Below are positions 1 to 8,092 of a stretch of DNA of 33,558 bases, piece by piece; position 1 is the stretch's first letter, and the number at the start of each line of letters is the position of its first letter. The stretch lies in assembly GCF_002286735.1 (NCBI RefSeq), contig NZ_NRTA01000042.1:1-33558 (forward strand), in the 5' to 3' direction. Made by a program: the position numbers and the translations under genes. A model generated the notes under the pieces. That model was given only the letters and a program-made list of their open reading frames with translations, was not told the DNA's origin and did not search any database. This DNA comes from Leptolyngbya sp. BC1307 (GTDB lineage Bacteria; Cyanobacteriota; Cyanobacteriia; Phormidesmidales; Phormidesmidaceae).

Positions 1-1
1 T

Positions 2-70
2 TATACCCAAGGCAGATGGGCTCAGTTTTGGGCCAAAATTAACCAATATGGATTTTCTCTCGCTTTTTAA
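2..70 (+). CDS. Possible 3' end of an unidentified gene (partial)
   Basis: The second reading frame is open from the window edge to a TAA at 68-70 and encodes 22 residues ending in YGFSLAF. The aromatic and amide-rich composition (WAQFWAKINQYGF) looks like coding sequence rather than noise, and the gene would converge on the minus-strand gene that follows. The fragment is too short to name a family. It could equally be a chance open frame, because the start of the gene lies outside the window. Confidence 0.3.
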   Translation, partial: YTQGRWAQFWAKINQYGFSLAF

Positions 71-83
71 GCCTACATCAAAT

Positions 84-419
84 TCAGGTCACACCCCCGG
101 CAACTACCTTAGCCCTGGCATCGTATGCACCTGATAAAGAGGAAGAAATTGATATCTTGTATGTAATTCCATTCCAAGCGTCTGCGCCTCTTTTAACGTA
201 AGTTGTGTAATACTGTTGTGTGCCTAACGATGCTTCAGGCACTTGTCTAATAACTCTGCCTGCATTGCCAGAAGCCGGAGGAAAGCCTCCAGAGAAGTAG
301 TTATTCTGAGCAACAACTTCAGAATTAAAATTGCCAATTGAAACCAGGCTAATAGCAGCTATCAGAGCATTGACTAATTTCTTTTGTTTTATCAAACCCT
401 TTCTCAATTTAGTAGACAT
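84..419 (-). CDS. Orphan secreted protein, unknown function
   Basis: This 111-residue protein has a classical export signal: a basic N-terminus (STKLRKGLIKQKK), a hydrophobic core (LVNALIAAISLVSIG) and a likely cleavage site after VVAQ near residue 38. The mature part of about 70 residues is rich in Gly, Ser, Tyr and Asn, with no Cys and no motif I recognise; it ends in a Val/Ala/Gly-rich tail. No good Shine-Dalgarno sequence precedes the ATG. The gene and its upstream stretch to about 540 are clearly more AT-rich than the rest of the window, which suggests acquisition by transfer or weak selection. It probably acts in the periplasm or outside the cell; the function is unknown. Confidence 0.6.
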   Translation of the reverse strand: MSTKLRKGLIKQKKLVNALIAAISLVSIGNFNSEVVAQNNYFSGGFPPASGNAGRVIRQVPEASLGTQQYYTTYVKRGADAWNGITYKISISSSLSGAYDARAKVVAGGVT

Positions 420-557
420 ACTATAGGCACTGAAAATTTTTATAATGGTACTACTAGACAGAAAATACGTTTGCTAGTACTCACGTTTAAACATTATTTT
501 AGTTTAGCGGCTTTTTTCAATCGGTGTCATGGTGGCAATTTAGTCCGGCTCGTGCCC

Positions 558-602
558 AAAAACCGACCCCAGTCCTCCGCTGTGGAACACTAGGGTCGGT
601 TT
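558..602 (-). terminator. Rho-independent terminator downstream of the doxX-like gene
   Basis: AAACCGACCC at 560-569 pairs perfectly with GGGTCGGTTT at 593-602 across a 23-base loop. Read on the minus strand, the hairpin is followed by a run of five T. It lies about 60 bases after the stop of the DoxX-family gene, so it is best read as that gene's terminator. Confidence 0.7.
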
Positions 603-665
603 GATCGCTACCAAAACAATCTCGATAGCAATTCAGCCTATAGCAAGCCTTCTAGAAGACAGACG

Positions 666-1184
666 CTATACGGCCTCTGTCTCTTCAGCAGATTTAATGC
701 GCATGAGCTGCTTGGCCTTGGCTGAAAAAGAAGTGCCGTCTAGCCAGTAGGCAATCAAGGCGTCGAAGGAAAACAAACCCGCGCCGTTGACTGAGAAGAA
801 TAGGAAAGCAGCCGCATAGACAGCAGACAGCTCCAGGTAAGGAAGGCTGAGTCCCGCCACCTTGACGTGGTGATACATGGCAACAAACATGGTGCTCAGC
901 AAACCAAGGGCGGCTGGGCGGGCGAACAAGCCGATGATCAGCAGCGGTGCGCCGATCAGCTCGGTGTAAGCGGCCACGTATGTGAAGAAGATCGGGAAGG
1001 GCAAACCAATGTAGGCAACGTAAGCCTGAGCGAACCCTTCGACATCGGCGAGCTTGTCTAAGCCATTGTGAATCATCATGATACCGATGATGGCCCGTAG
1101 GATGGCTAGCGTAGTCTGTGAGGCGAGGTTGAGCTTGACGTTAGGCTTAAAAATGTAGCCTATCAGTTTTGGAGTGTTTGTCAT
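666..1184 (-). CDS. DoxX-family membrane protein
   Basis: This integral membrane protein of about 172 residues has the DoxX layout: four hydrophobic segments, the first starting near LAILRAIIGIMMIHNGLDKL, then FTYVAAYTELIGAPLLIIGL, a third around LGLLSTMFVAMYHHV and a fourth around YAAAFLFFSVNG. The GLDKL and ELIGA patches are typical of the family. DoxX proteins are inner-membrane proteins with roles in terminal oxidation or in redox and oxidative-stress complexes, depending on the organism; the exact role here is not evident. An in-frame ATG at 1235 exists, but I chose the ATG at 1184 because the longer form would put the promoter and the Fur-like box inside the gene, and its 17 extra residues are not DoxX-like. 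A terminator follows the gene. Confidence 0.8.
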   Translation of the reverse strand: MTNTPKLIGYIFKPNVKLNLASQTTLAILRAIIGIMMIHNGLDKLADVEGFAQAYVAYIGLPFPIFFTYVAAYTELIGAPLLIIGLFARPAALGLLSTMFVAMYHHVKVAGLSLPYLELSAVYAAAFLFFSVNGAGLFSFDALIAYWLDGTSFSAKAKQLMRIKSAEETEAV

Positions 1185-1246
1185 GAGAATGATAATTATT
1201 AAGAATTTATACCTTTGTGTAAATAAGTATAACAATTATTATTACT
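1185..1246 (-). promoter_or_regulatory. Promoter with two Fur-like boxes upstream of the DoxX gene
   Basis: On the minus strand TTGTTA (1230-1235) and TATAAA (1206-1211) are separated by 18 bases, a good sigma-70 type promoter. A 19-base site at 1185-1203, between the -10 and the ATG, matches the classical Fur consensus GATAATGATAATCATTATC at 15 of 19 positions. A second 19-base site at 1228-1246 overlaps the -35 and matches at 13 of 19. A repressor on these sites would block RNA polymerase. Fur or a relative (Zur, PerR) is inferred from sequence similarity only. Confidence 0.55.
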
Positions 1247-1419
1247 TATGTGAAGGATTAGAATTCCCTGCGTCGCAAGGCTTATAGATTTTTCGTCCTT
1301 TTGAACTCCCGGGTGTTGTGACGGTATTCCAAAAGGATTCTCAGACTTTTCTGAGGGAACGAGTCGTGATCTGACCGTGGTTTTCGCCTTTCTTAATCTC
1401 GAATTTTGAAGATGCGTGC

Positions 1420-2964
1420 TTAGCCAGCGACAGACTTGAGCGTTTGCCGATGCAGATCAACCGGGACCAGGCTGTGAGCTGCGATCATGCCGCTAGCGGC
1501 CACTGCGGGCAAGCCAATACCCGGGAAGGTAGAGTCGCCGCAGCACAGCAGCCCCGCAATCGGCATTTTGGGGCCGGGGAAAAGGGCTTTGCCAGCTGCG
1601 ATCGCGGGTCCATAACTGCCCTGATATCGCCGCAGATAGCGTTCGTGAGTCAGGGGCGTGCCCGTCAGGTTCAGCTCTGTTCGCTGCCGAATATCGGGGA
1701 TGACTCGCTCTAAAGCCTGCCACATCGCTTCTGAGCGCGACTGCTTTTGCTCGGCGTAAGCAGCGCTGCTGCGATCCATGCCCTGCCACAAGTCGTAGGG
1801 TTCACTGCCTGGGGTATAGACATGCAGAGTGTGCTTCCCGGGTGGAGCCAGGTCAGGATCTAGCACTGAGGGAATAGAGATCAAAATTAGATTTTGCGGC
1901 GCGGTAATTCCTTTTTCCCAATCGTTGACCACGATGTAGTGACAGGCCAGATCAGCGGGCAGTCCTTGAGCTTCTATGCCCAAATGCAGGTGCATAAAGC
2001 TCTCACAGGTAGGAGTCGCCTGCCGCTTGTCGGTAAATTTTTGCGGCAGCACCCCGGCTGGAATCAGCTTCAGCGTGTCCCATATCGACGCATTAGAAAT
2101 CACCGCCTGGCTAGCGTGAATGAGGCCGCCGCCGCGCAGTCTCACCCCGGTCGCCTGGCCGTCTTGGGTGTTGATCTGAGTGACGTGAGCGCCAGTTTTG
2201 ATTCTGCCGCCGTGTTTGGTGATTCCCCTCGTCAGCGCGGCAACCAGCGCGGCTGAACCCCCTATCGGGTAGTCGAGCTGAACGCCGGGACGATACCAGT
2301 CGGCAAACATGAAAGCGACTTCGGCAGTGCTGGTGCCGCTAGCGGGCAAGCCCGACAACAAAAAGCACAGCATATCTAGCCAGTTGCGAATAAAGGGATC
2401 GGTGACGACGCCGTCCATAATTCGGCTGAAGGGGCCGGCTAGTTTTGGGGCGCTAGCGGCGTGTTTGAACAACTGCGGCGCAAAGGGGCCAACGGTGCGC
2501 AGGGCTCCCCAGTCAAACCGGACGGCAGCAGTGGGAAGGGCGATCGCTGCACTCGCCAGCGGCTTCATCACTCGCTGCAATTCGCGCCACTCGGCGACGG
2601 CGCTTTCACCGCGCAATTTCTGCAAAATTTCACAAAACTGATCGGCTCCAACGGCTGTCTCAAAATCGCCTTCGGGAAAGCGACAGCCCCAGGTATCGTA
2701 ATTAGCCCAAGCGAGGTCTTCGCCGATGATATCTAGCACCTGCCGCAGCGGATTGGGAGACGGGCTGTAAGACAGGCCAGAGTAAAGCGAGGGGCCAGAG
2801 TCAAAGCGATAGCCTTCTCGCTCAAAGCCATGAGCCGCGCCGCCTAGTAGCGTATGGCTTTCGCAGACGGTCACCTGAAAGCCATAGTGAGCCAGCAGCG
2901 CCGCGCAGCACAGGCCGCCGATGCCGCTACCGATAATGACTACGTCTGTTTGTTCTGGGGGCAT
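1420..2964 (-). CDS. CrtISO/phytoene-desaturase-like FAD oxidoreductase
   Basis: This 514-residue flavoprotein belongs to the phytoene desaturase / carotenoid isomerase / retinol saturase superfamily. The N-terminal Rossmann FAD site is VVIIGSGIGG (residues 8-17), followed by the second FAD signature GGAAHGFEREGYRFDSGPSL. Near the C-terminus, CCGDSTFPGIGLPAVAASG is the conserved FAD-contact motif of the family. Length fits cyanobacterial CrtH-like proteins. It differs from true CrtH in the segment after the second motif (SLYSGLSYSP), so it is more likely a paralogue acting on a carotenoid or other polyene than the main carotene isomerase. Its start is 3 bases after the stop of the Spx/ArsC-like gene, so the two are probably co-transcribed. 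The substrate is unknown. Confidence 0.75.
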   Translation of the reverse strand: MPPEQTDVVIIGSGIGGLCCAALLAHYGFQVTVCESHTLLGGAAHGFEREGYRFDSGPSLYSGLSYSPSPNPLRQVLDIIGEDLAWANYDTWGCRFPEGDFETAVGADQFCEILQKLRGESAVAEWRELQRVMKPLASAAIALPTAAVRFDWGALRTVGPFAPQLFKHAASAPKLAGPFSRIMDGVVTDPFIRNWLDMLCFLLSGLPASGTSTAEVAFMFADWYRPGVQLDYPIGGSAALVAALTRGITKHGGRIKTGAHVTQINTQDGQATGVRLRGGGLIHASQAVISNASIWDTLKLIPAGVLPQKFTDKRQATPTCESFMHLHLGIEAQGLPADLACHYIVVNDWEKGITAPQNLILISIPSVLDPDLAPPGKHTLHVYTPGSEPYDLWQGMDRSSAAYAEQKQSRSEAMWQALERVIPDIRQRTELNLTGTPLTHERYLRRYQGSYGPAIAAGKALFPGPKMPIAGLLCCGDSTFPGIGLPAVAASGMIAAHSLVPVDLHRQTLKSVAG

Positions 2965-2967
2965 GGG

Positions 2968-3321
2968 TTAAGTAAGTTTCGCCAGCTTTTCCTCTTCTTT
3001 GGCGCGAAAGCCAACCATCACCGCCTCGCCGTCTTTTTCAAACAGGGGCCGCTTGAGCAGCATGGCATCTTCAGCGAAGGCGTCGATCCACTGGGCATCG
3101 CTCCATTCTTTTTTGGCTTCGCCTAAGGCCCGGTAAGACTGACCGGAGGTATTGCGCATGGGCCGGGCGGTGAGGTCGGCGACCCATTGAGTAATCATGG
3201 CGGGGGTGGGCGGCTGGGTTTTGGTGTCGATAAATTCATAGGCGATGTTTTGGTCTTGTAGCCAGGCGATCGCCTTTTTACAGGTGCCGCAGTTAGGAAT
3301 ACCGTAAACTTTCAGGCTCAT
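2968..3321 (-). CDS. Spx/MgsR/ArsC-family protein
   Basis: A small thioredoxin-fold protein (about 117 residues) opens with SLKVYGIPNCGTCKKAIAWL, the ArsC/Spx signature with a CxxC pair (CGTC). The central TKTQPPT and the later RPMRNTSG and LLKRPLFEKDGEAVMVGF segments are also typical of this family: in arsenate reductases the Arg after KRP-type motifs contacts oxyanion, and in Spx proteins the CxxC is a redox switch. In cyanobacteria such proteins are usually annotated as ArsC-family reductases of unknown substrate. I start at the ATG at 3321, where family homology begins; a longer form from 3357 adds 12 residues without family resemblance. It lies directly upstream of the CrtISO-like gene in the same orientation. 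Confidence 0.8.
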   Translation of the reverse strand: MSLKVYGIPNCGTCKKAIAWLQDQNIAYEFIDTKTQPPTPAMITQWVADLTARPMRNTSGQSYRALGEAKKEWSDAQWIDAFAEDAMLLKRPLFEKDGEAVMVGFRAKEEEKLAKLT

Positions 3322-3385
3322 AAAGGGTTCGATTAGAGGGGTCAATCGCGAGAGCACAGAGCAGATCGTAGCAAGATTGTCGGGA

Positions 3386-5149
3386 TCATGGCTGCTCTAT
3401 GGGTGCAGACGGTTGAGGGGCGGTCTCTTCGCCGGTATCTTCAGGGCTGTCAGCGGGAGGGGCCGTCAGCGCGGCTTCGCTTAGCGAGTTTACGACATAG
3501 AGCGGCAAATCGGGCTGACTGAGACGGCTGATGTAAGGCTCGCTCAGGGCACCACGATAGCTCAGATTTTGAGCGATTTCGGTTTGCATAAAGCCCAAAC
3601 TCAAGGCCCGAAGATAGCTGTAGGACAGCGGAATGTTACTGCTGACGAGCTGGTTAGTTAAAGGGGAATCAGCGTTTTCAGCCAGACTCGGGACATCGTA
3701 GAGGTGGGAGCCGCCCTCAATCAGGGCGAGATACTGATCTGGCGTAGGCGCTGTTGCCTCTGATTGATTTAGCCAGGTGAAGGGGCGAATCTGCTCTAAC
3801 AGAGCAGGGGCCACCGGGTCAGCGCTGCCTGCAACCAGGAGAATAGGAATGTCAATTTTGGAAAAGCCTGCCTGCCCAAACAGGCTGCTGTCTACCGGGT
3901 TCATTGCCATCACGGCCTGGACTCGGGGGTCTCGCAGGTCGGCAGCGAACTGCTCAGGGGCGGCGAGGGCAGTGCATTGCAGCAGCATGGAAGGATTGGC
4001 CGCGTTAAAGATAAAGTCTTCTGAGTCGCAGTTGGTTTGTAGCGTTTCAAAATTGAGCTGAGCGCCTGCTAGCGCTAGAGCCGTATAGCCACCAAAAGAA
4101 TGGCCAATGACGCCCACTCGCGATGTCTCTAAACGGTTGGCCAGAGGGCCGTTGGCTGCGCTCAGTTGGGTGAGTTCGTCGATGAGGTAAGAGACATCGC
4201 GAGGCCGGTCAGCAAATTCGGTGGGTTTGGCAATTTCGCGGGCTGCGCCGCTGAGTAAGTCTTCTAGCTGGCGGCGATCGCTCCCCGGATGATCTAGCGC
4301 AGCTACGGCAAACCCATAGCTGGCCAGATGCTGAGCAACGTTGACAAAGCCGGTGCGATCGCCCGAGAGCCCATGAGAAATCACAATTAGCGGGGCGGGC
4401 GAGCTGTCTGGCCGAGCGGGCAAATAGAGATCGGTCGGCAAGGTGCGATCGCGCTCACTATCGTAAATTTCCAGGGTTTGAACGCTGACCTGAAAAGGCC
4501 CAGGCTGAGTCAGGTCAGGTAGAGGGCTGGTCGGCGGAAAGGCTGATTGATCCGACTGATTTTCGATGGCGGCGATCGCCCGGGTCGTCTCTTCGACCAA
4601 ATTTGTTAGCGAACCAAGGATCTGAAACCCTCGCAGCGAATCGATCCGCACCGTTCTCGTCGGAAAGTTTTCAATCACGCCCAACAGCGACAGACCCTCA
4701 GGTTCCGCCGCTGCCAACACCAGCGCCCCTCTGAGCCCTTTAGCCCCGTCACGCCGCCCGGCAGTCCGCACTACGCCGCCCGCATAGCGCAAAATATTTT
4801 GCCCGATAGAAGAATATAAAAACTGAGAAAGCTGGGCCGGGCCGATGTTGTTCTGACGCACTTGCAGGGCCTGACGGAACTGCGATCGCTGATCCTCACT
4901 CAGCAAGCGCAGGTAGGGAGCTAGCTCCGCATCGACCGTGCCATTCTCCCCATAGGCCCGCAGCGCCTCTACCGAGGTAGAAATCTCAAGAAAGCCATAG
5001 GTGAGGGTGACTCGTTCAGCTGCCGCTGCCGATTTGACCATTGTCAGGGGCAGCAGTCCACTCAGACAGAGACCGCTCAAAAGCGCGGCGGTACGAACCC
5101 GAAACCGGGATAAACCAAGGATCGTCAGAGGATGGGTTAGTTTTCTCAT
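3386..5149 (-). CDS. Exported alpha/beta hydrolase with DUF1400 domain
   Basis: This 587-residue protein starts with an export signal (residues 1-44, hydrophobic AALLSGLCLSGLLPLTMV, cleavage near AAAAE). Residues 45-175 match the DUF1400 domain found in cyanobacterial hydrolases (AERVTLTYGFLEISTSVEAL). The second part is an alpha/beta hydrolase of the platelet-activating-factor acetylhydrolase type: oxyanion region VISHGLSGDRTGF (about 257-269), nucleophile elbow GHSFGG with Ser351, probable acid in GSADPVAP and His in GGSHLYDVP. All catalytic residues appear present. The final 30 residues are Pro/Glu-rich and probably disordered. It is likely a periplasmic or envelope esterase or lipase; the substrate is unknown. 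It lies 64 bases upstream of the Spx-like gene on the same strand. Confidence 0.85.
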   Translation of the reverse strand: MRKLTHPLTILGLSRFRVRTAALLSGLCLSGLLPLTMVKSAAAAERVTLTYGFLEISTSVEALRAYGENGTVDAELAPYLRLLSEDQRSQFRQALQVRQNNIGPAQLSQFLYSSIGQNILRYAGGVVRTAGRRDGAKGLRGALVLAAAEPEGLSLLGVIENFPTRTVRIDSLRGFQILGSLTNLVEETTRAIAAIENQSDQSAFPPTSPLPDLTQPGPFQVSVQTLEIYDSERDRTLPTDLYLPARPDSSPAPLIVISHGLSGDRTGFVNVAQHLASYGFAVAALDHPGSDRRQLEDLLSGAAREIAKPTEFADRPRDVSYLIDELTQLSAANGPLANRLETSRVGVIGHSFGGYTALALAGAQLNFETLQTNCDSEDFIFNAANPSMLLQCTALAAPEQFAADLRDPRVQAVMAMNPVDSSLFGQAGFSKIDIPILLVAGSADPVAPALLEQIRPFTWLNQSEATAPTPDQYLALIEGGSHLYDVPSLAENADSPLTNQLVSSNIPLSYSYLRALSLGFMQTEIAQNLSYRGALSEPYISRLSQPDLPLYVVNSLSEAALTAPPADSPEDTGEETAPQPSAPIEQP

Positions 5150-5212
5150 TCAGCGCTCTTAATTCCAAACGTGCAGAAAAGCTATGCAGATGCCCCGGCG
5201 AAATTTTATCAT

Positions 5213-6454
5213 CTAACCTAACGAGCTTAGCGCTTTCGTTAAGTGGAGCTTTACCGGCAGCACGCCTTCACGCAACCCCTTCTGCTCATGCAGCCAAATA
5301 GCTTGGGCAAACCGAAAGCGACCAAAGGCGGTAGCGATCGCCTTAAACGTCAGATACGGCAGCCCTGGCTGCGAGATCAGCGCCACCTTCCGCCACTCAG
5401 CCAGCTGCATCTTTTGTACCGCCTCAATCTCAGGCTGACGCTCCGCCTGAATAGCTTGCAGAGTCTCCGTCCGGATCGGCCCATCTGACTCAGCAACACC
5501 AGCCAGGTGATTAGCCACAACAATCGCATCGCGCAGCGCCATATTGATGCCCTGAGCGCGGTTGGGAGCCATCGGATGAGCCGCATCGCCAATCAGCAGC
5601 AGACCGGGAATGCTCCACTGCGGGCAGCAGCCAACCTGCACATCGAGATAAATCGGGCCTTCTAGCTCATCTTTGTGCTGGCGAAAGTGAGCGGCTAAGT
5701 CAGGCGGCAGCGCCTGCGCAAATTCTTCTATCCAGTCGCGATTCTTCAGCTTAGCTAGTGCTTGCTTTGATTTTTTTTCAACAATCCAGCCAATCTGCAA
5801 GCGGCCATCCCAAGAAGGATAAAAGGCAAACTGTCGCTGCGGCTGCAAACAGGCGACAAACGGCGTTTCCTCTGCAAGTGAAGGCGGGGCAGGTAGCTTA
5901 AACCAGAGCACATCAAACTGCGCAGATGACTTATCTATTTGTAGTCCTGCGAGCTGACGCAAACGAGAATAGCGACCGTCGCAGGCAATCACCGCATCTA
6001 CCAAAAAGTCTTGGCTTTGGCCTTGACGAGCCGCTCGAAGGCCGATCACTTCACCGCGATCTCCCCGTAACAGCTCACTCACTCGCCAGCCCGGATAAAA
6101 TTCAAAATTTGACAGCGTCTTAGCCTGCTCCACCATCGCGATCAGCAGTGCCCCCTGATCGATAATCTGAGTTGCCAGCCCTCTCCGATCGGGTTCTACC
6201 ACGCGCATTCGCCGTCGCCCGCCCACGTAAAAATCCCAGGCGTCTAGCTGGCGAGACGGAATCTGCGCAAACGTCTCTTTTAGCCCCATCTGATAGAGCG
6301 CGTCTAACCCGGCTGGCATCAGCCCTTCACCGCGAAACACCCGGTCGAAGGCCGTTTCTTGCTCTAGTAAGGTGACCTGCATACCCTGTTGAGCCAGCAG
6401 TAGGGCGGTGGCTGCTCCGGCAGGTCCGGCTCCGGCGATCGCAATATGTTTCAT
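5213..6454 (-). CDS. FAD-dependent monooxygenase (UbiH/PHBH family)
   Basis: This 413-residue flavoprotein has a group-A monooxygenase fold. The N-terminal FAD site is HIAIAGAGPAGAATALLLA (residues 3-21), with the acidic ribose-binding end at LLEQE. The middle motif VDAVIACDGRYSRLRQLAG is the DG sequence that binds both FAD and NADPH, and GDAAHPMAPNRAQGINMALRD is the C-terminal GD motif. Such enzymes hydroxylate aromatic or quinone precursors or epoxidise polyenes. The enzyme could serve quinone synthesis or secondary metabolism; neighbours do not decide. It is divergent from the GHL10-like gene across a 135-base gap and is followed 63 bases later by the DUF1400 hydrolase. Confidence 0.8.
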   Translation of the reverse strand: MKHIAIAGAGPAGAATALLLAQQGMQVTLLEQETAFDRVFRGEGLMPAGLDALYQMGLKETFAQIPSRQLDAWDFYVGGRRRMRVVEPDRRGLATQIIDQGALLIAMVEQAKTLSNFEFYPGWRVSELLRGDRGEVIGLRAARQGQSQDFLVDAVIACDGRYSRLRQLAGLQIDKSSAQFDVLWFKLPAPPSLAEETPFVACLQPQRQFAFYPSWDGRLQIGWIVEKKSKQALAKLKNRDWIEEFAQALPPDLAAHFRQHKDELEGPIYLDVQVGCCPQWSIPGLLLIGDAAHPMAPNRAQGINMALRDAIVVANHLAGVAESDGPIRTETLQAIQAERQPEIEAVQKMQLAEWRKVALISQPGLPYLTFKAIATAFGRFRFAQAIWLHEQKGLREGVLPVKLHLTKALSSLG

Positions 6455-6589
6455 AGATAAAGCGTAAGTCAGCAGGCGGCTGAACGGAAACCCATCCCCT
6501 ATATTCAGGCATCTGCCGAAATTGAACCTCTATCGTTTGAAGAGAACGGTGCTGGCCCCGCACCAGCGATTTGCAACTTAAGGAACCTC

Positions 6590-7870
6590 GTGGTCAAACC
6601 CGAAGCCAAACCCAGAGCCAAAGCCAAAGCCAGAGCCAAAGCCAAAGCCAAAGCCAAAGCCAAACTGACTCTCTGGAGACGCTTGGCGCTGTTTTTGGTC
6701 GCCCTGTGGGGAGCGATCGCCCTCTGGCAGGCCCCGGTCGTGACACTCGTTGCGACTGACGAGATCAGAGGCGTGTGGATGACCAACCTGGGCGCATCGA
6801 TGATGTACTACACGCTGCGCACTGACGAAGTGGTAGCAAATCTGGCTAAGCACGGTCTGAATACGCTTTACCCTTGCGTTTGGAATCGGGGCTACACGCT
6901 CCACCCAAGCCAGATAGCCAAAGCCGCTGGCGGCGTGCTGCGAGATGTGACGACCGATCTGCCGCTGGTGCCCGGAGATGACGTGCTAGCTGGCTTTGTG
7001 CATCAGGCGCATCGTCAGCATCTGCGGATTGTGCCCTGGTTTGAATATGGGCTGATGATACCGGAGACAGCAGCGATCGCGCTGGCTCACCCCGACTGGC
7101 TCACCACCAACCGCTTTGGCGAGACCGTACAAAATCCGCTGACGCCAAACCCCCTACCGCCCGAACCCATCAGAAACTTCCAGAGGGAGATCATAGGGGG
7201 CAACCTGGCCTGGCTAAACCCCTTTCACCCGGAAGTACAGCAGTTTCTCACTGACCTGATTGTCGAAGTTGTCGCGCGCTACCCGGTCGATGGCATTCAG
7301 CTAGACGATCACTTTGGCCTGCCGGTTGCCTTTGGCTACGATCCTTATACTGAGGAGCTATACAAGGCCGAGCACGACGGCGCAGCGCCCCCTACAGACG
7401 AGAACAATGCAGAGTGGGTGGCCTGGCGAGCCAATCGGATCACTCAGCTTTTAGAGAAAATCACACTCGCGGTTAAGCAAGCCAATCCTAAAGCGATTGT
7501 CTCGGTCTCTCCTAATCCGCCTAATTTTGCCTATGGCAAGTATTTGCAAGACTGGGTGCGCTGGGTCGAGTTAGGTCTGGTTGACGAAGTTGTTGTCCAA
7601 ATCTATCGCGAAAGTCTCGCTACCTTAGAAAATGACCTTTACAACAGCGGCTTCTATAGTTTGCGCGAACAGGTGCCCATCGCTATTGGTCTGTACACGG
7701 GGCCATTCTTACAATCCAAACCGATTGAGCAGCTAGATAAAGAGATTCAGGCTGTTCAAGCGGCGGGCTATCGCGGGGTTGCCTTTTTTTGCTGGGAGAC
7801 AACGCTATGGATATTTAAAGGCGGCAGCGCTCAGACAGTTTGGCAAACGCTGTCAGAGAGATTTTCTTGA
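6590..7870 (+). CDS. Membrane-anchored GHL10 (DUF187) glycoside hydrolase-like protein
   Basis: The protein (426 residues) starts at GTG 6590, five bases after a clear TTAAGGA ribosome site (6578-6584). Residues 2-25 are a Lys/Ala repeat, followed by a single hydrophobic segment (LALFLVALWGAIALWQAPVV, about 31-50), so the protein is probably anchored in the plasma membrane with the enzyme outside. The body matches the GHL10 family: EIRGVWMTNLGAS at the barrel start, GLNTLYPCVWNRGY, and YPVDGIQLDDHFGLP, whose acidic DD pair is in the usual active-site strand. Family members are TIM-barrel proteins thought to act on cell-wall or extracellular polysaccharide. The encoded N-terminal hexamer repeat is unusual and described separately. 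Confidence 0.85.
   Translation: MVKPEAKPRAKAKARAKAKAKAKAKLTLWRRLALFLVALWGAIALWQAPVVTLVATDEIRGVWMTNLGASMMYYTLRTDEVVANLAKHGLNTLYPCVWNRGYTLHPSQIAKAAGGVLRDVTTDLPLVPGDDVLAGFVHQAHRQHLRIVPWFEYGLMIPETAAIALAHPDWLTTNRFGETVQNPLTPNPLPPEPIRNFQREIIGGNLAWLNPFHPEVQQFLTDLIVEVVARYPVDGIQLDDHFGLPVAFGYDPYTEELYKAEHDGAAPPTDENNAEWVAWRANRITQLLEKITLAVKQANPKAIVSVSPNPPNFAYGKYLQDWVRWVELGLVDEVVVQIYRESLATLENDLYNSGFYSLREQVPIAIGLYTGPFLQSKPIEQLDKEIQAVQAAGYRGVAFFCWETTLWIFKGGSAQTVWQTLSERFS
6605..6664 (+). repeat. Coding hexamer repeat (Lys-Ala)n
   Basis: Ten consecutive six-base units, mostly GCCAAA with two AGA variants and one CCC variant, encode alternating Ala and Lys/Arg at the start of the GHL10-like protein. The last five units are identical. 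Because the unit is a multiple of three, gain or loss of units changes the length of the basic tail but never the frame. Confidence 0.9.
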
Positions 7871-7888
7871 GAATTTTGTTGGCGATCG

Positions 7889-7947
7889 CACCGTTCTCTA
7901 TAGAACTTTTGTACGGTGAGCTCTACGATCTAAAAGGGCTGTACCGT
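7889..7947 (+). promoter_or_regulatory. Possible structured leader upstream of glmS
   Basis: CACCG (7889-7893) can pair with CGGTG (7914-7918), enclosing an inner palindrome GTTCTCTATAGAAC (7893-7906). The same downstream arm ACGGT (7913-7917) can instead pair with ACCGT at 7943-7947. The two pairings exclude each other. Stems are short (5 bp), so this is only a weak candidate for a conditional leader; the glmS ribozyme sequence itself is not seen. Confidence 0.25.
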
Positions 7948-8092
7948 TGATGCGATCGCAGTCGTCAGCATTATCTATTCTCCTAACAAGCTTCAGTTAG
8001 CGTAATCTACGCTTAGATGATCTGCGCAGACTAGCTTTATCGGCTAACCTGTGTAGGTCAACTTGCCGTAGGCTTTTGTAAGGAGTATCAGC

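Noticed and set aside
384-593. 69-residue plus-strand frame
   Set aside because: It overlaps the start of the orphan secreted gene and runs into the terminator hairpin at 558-602; no coding character.
1340-1355. Hairpin CTCAGA-CTTT-TCTGAG after the CrtISO-like gene
   Set aside because: The stem is only six bases and no U-run follows, so a terminator call is not supported.
3325-3345. tRNA T-loop-like GGTTCGATTAG
   Set aside because: No acceptor, D or anticodon arms could be built around it.
6578-6904. Minus-strand frame with a Gly-Phe repeat
   Set aside because: It is the reverse reading of the GCCAAA hexamer array; the plus-strand frame has a ribosome site and a known family.
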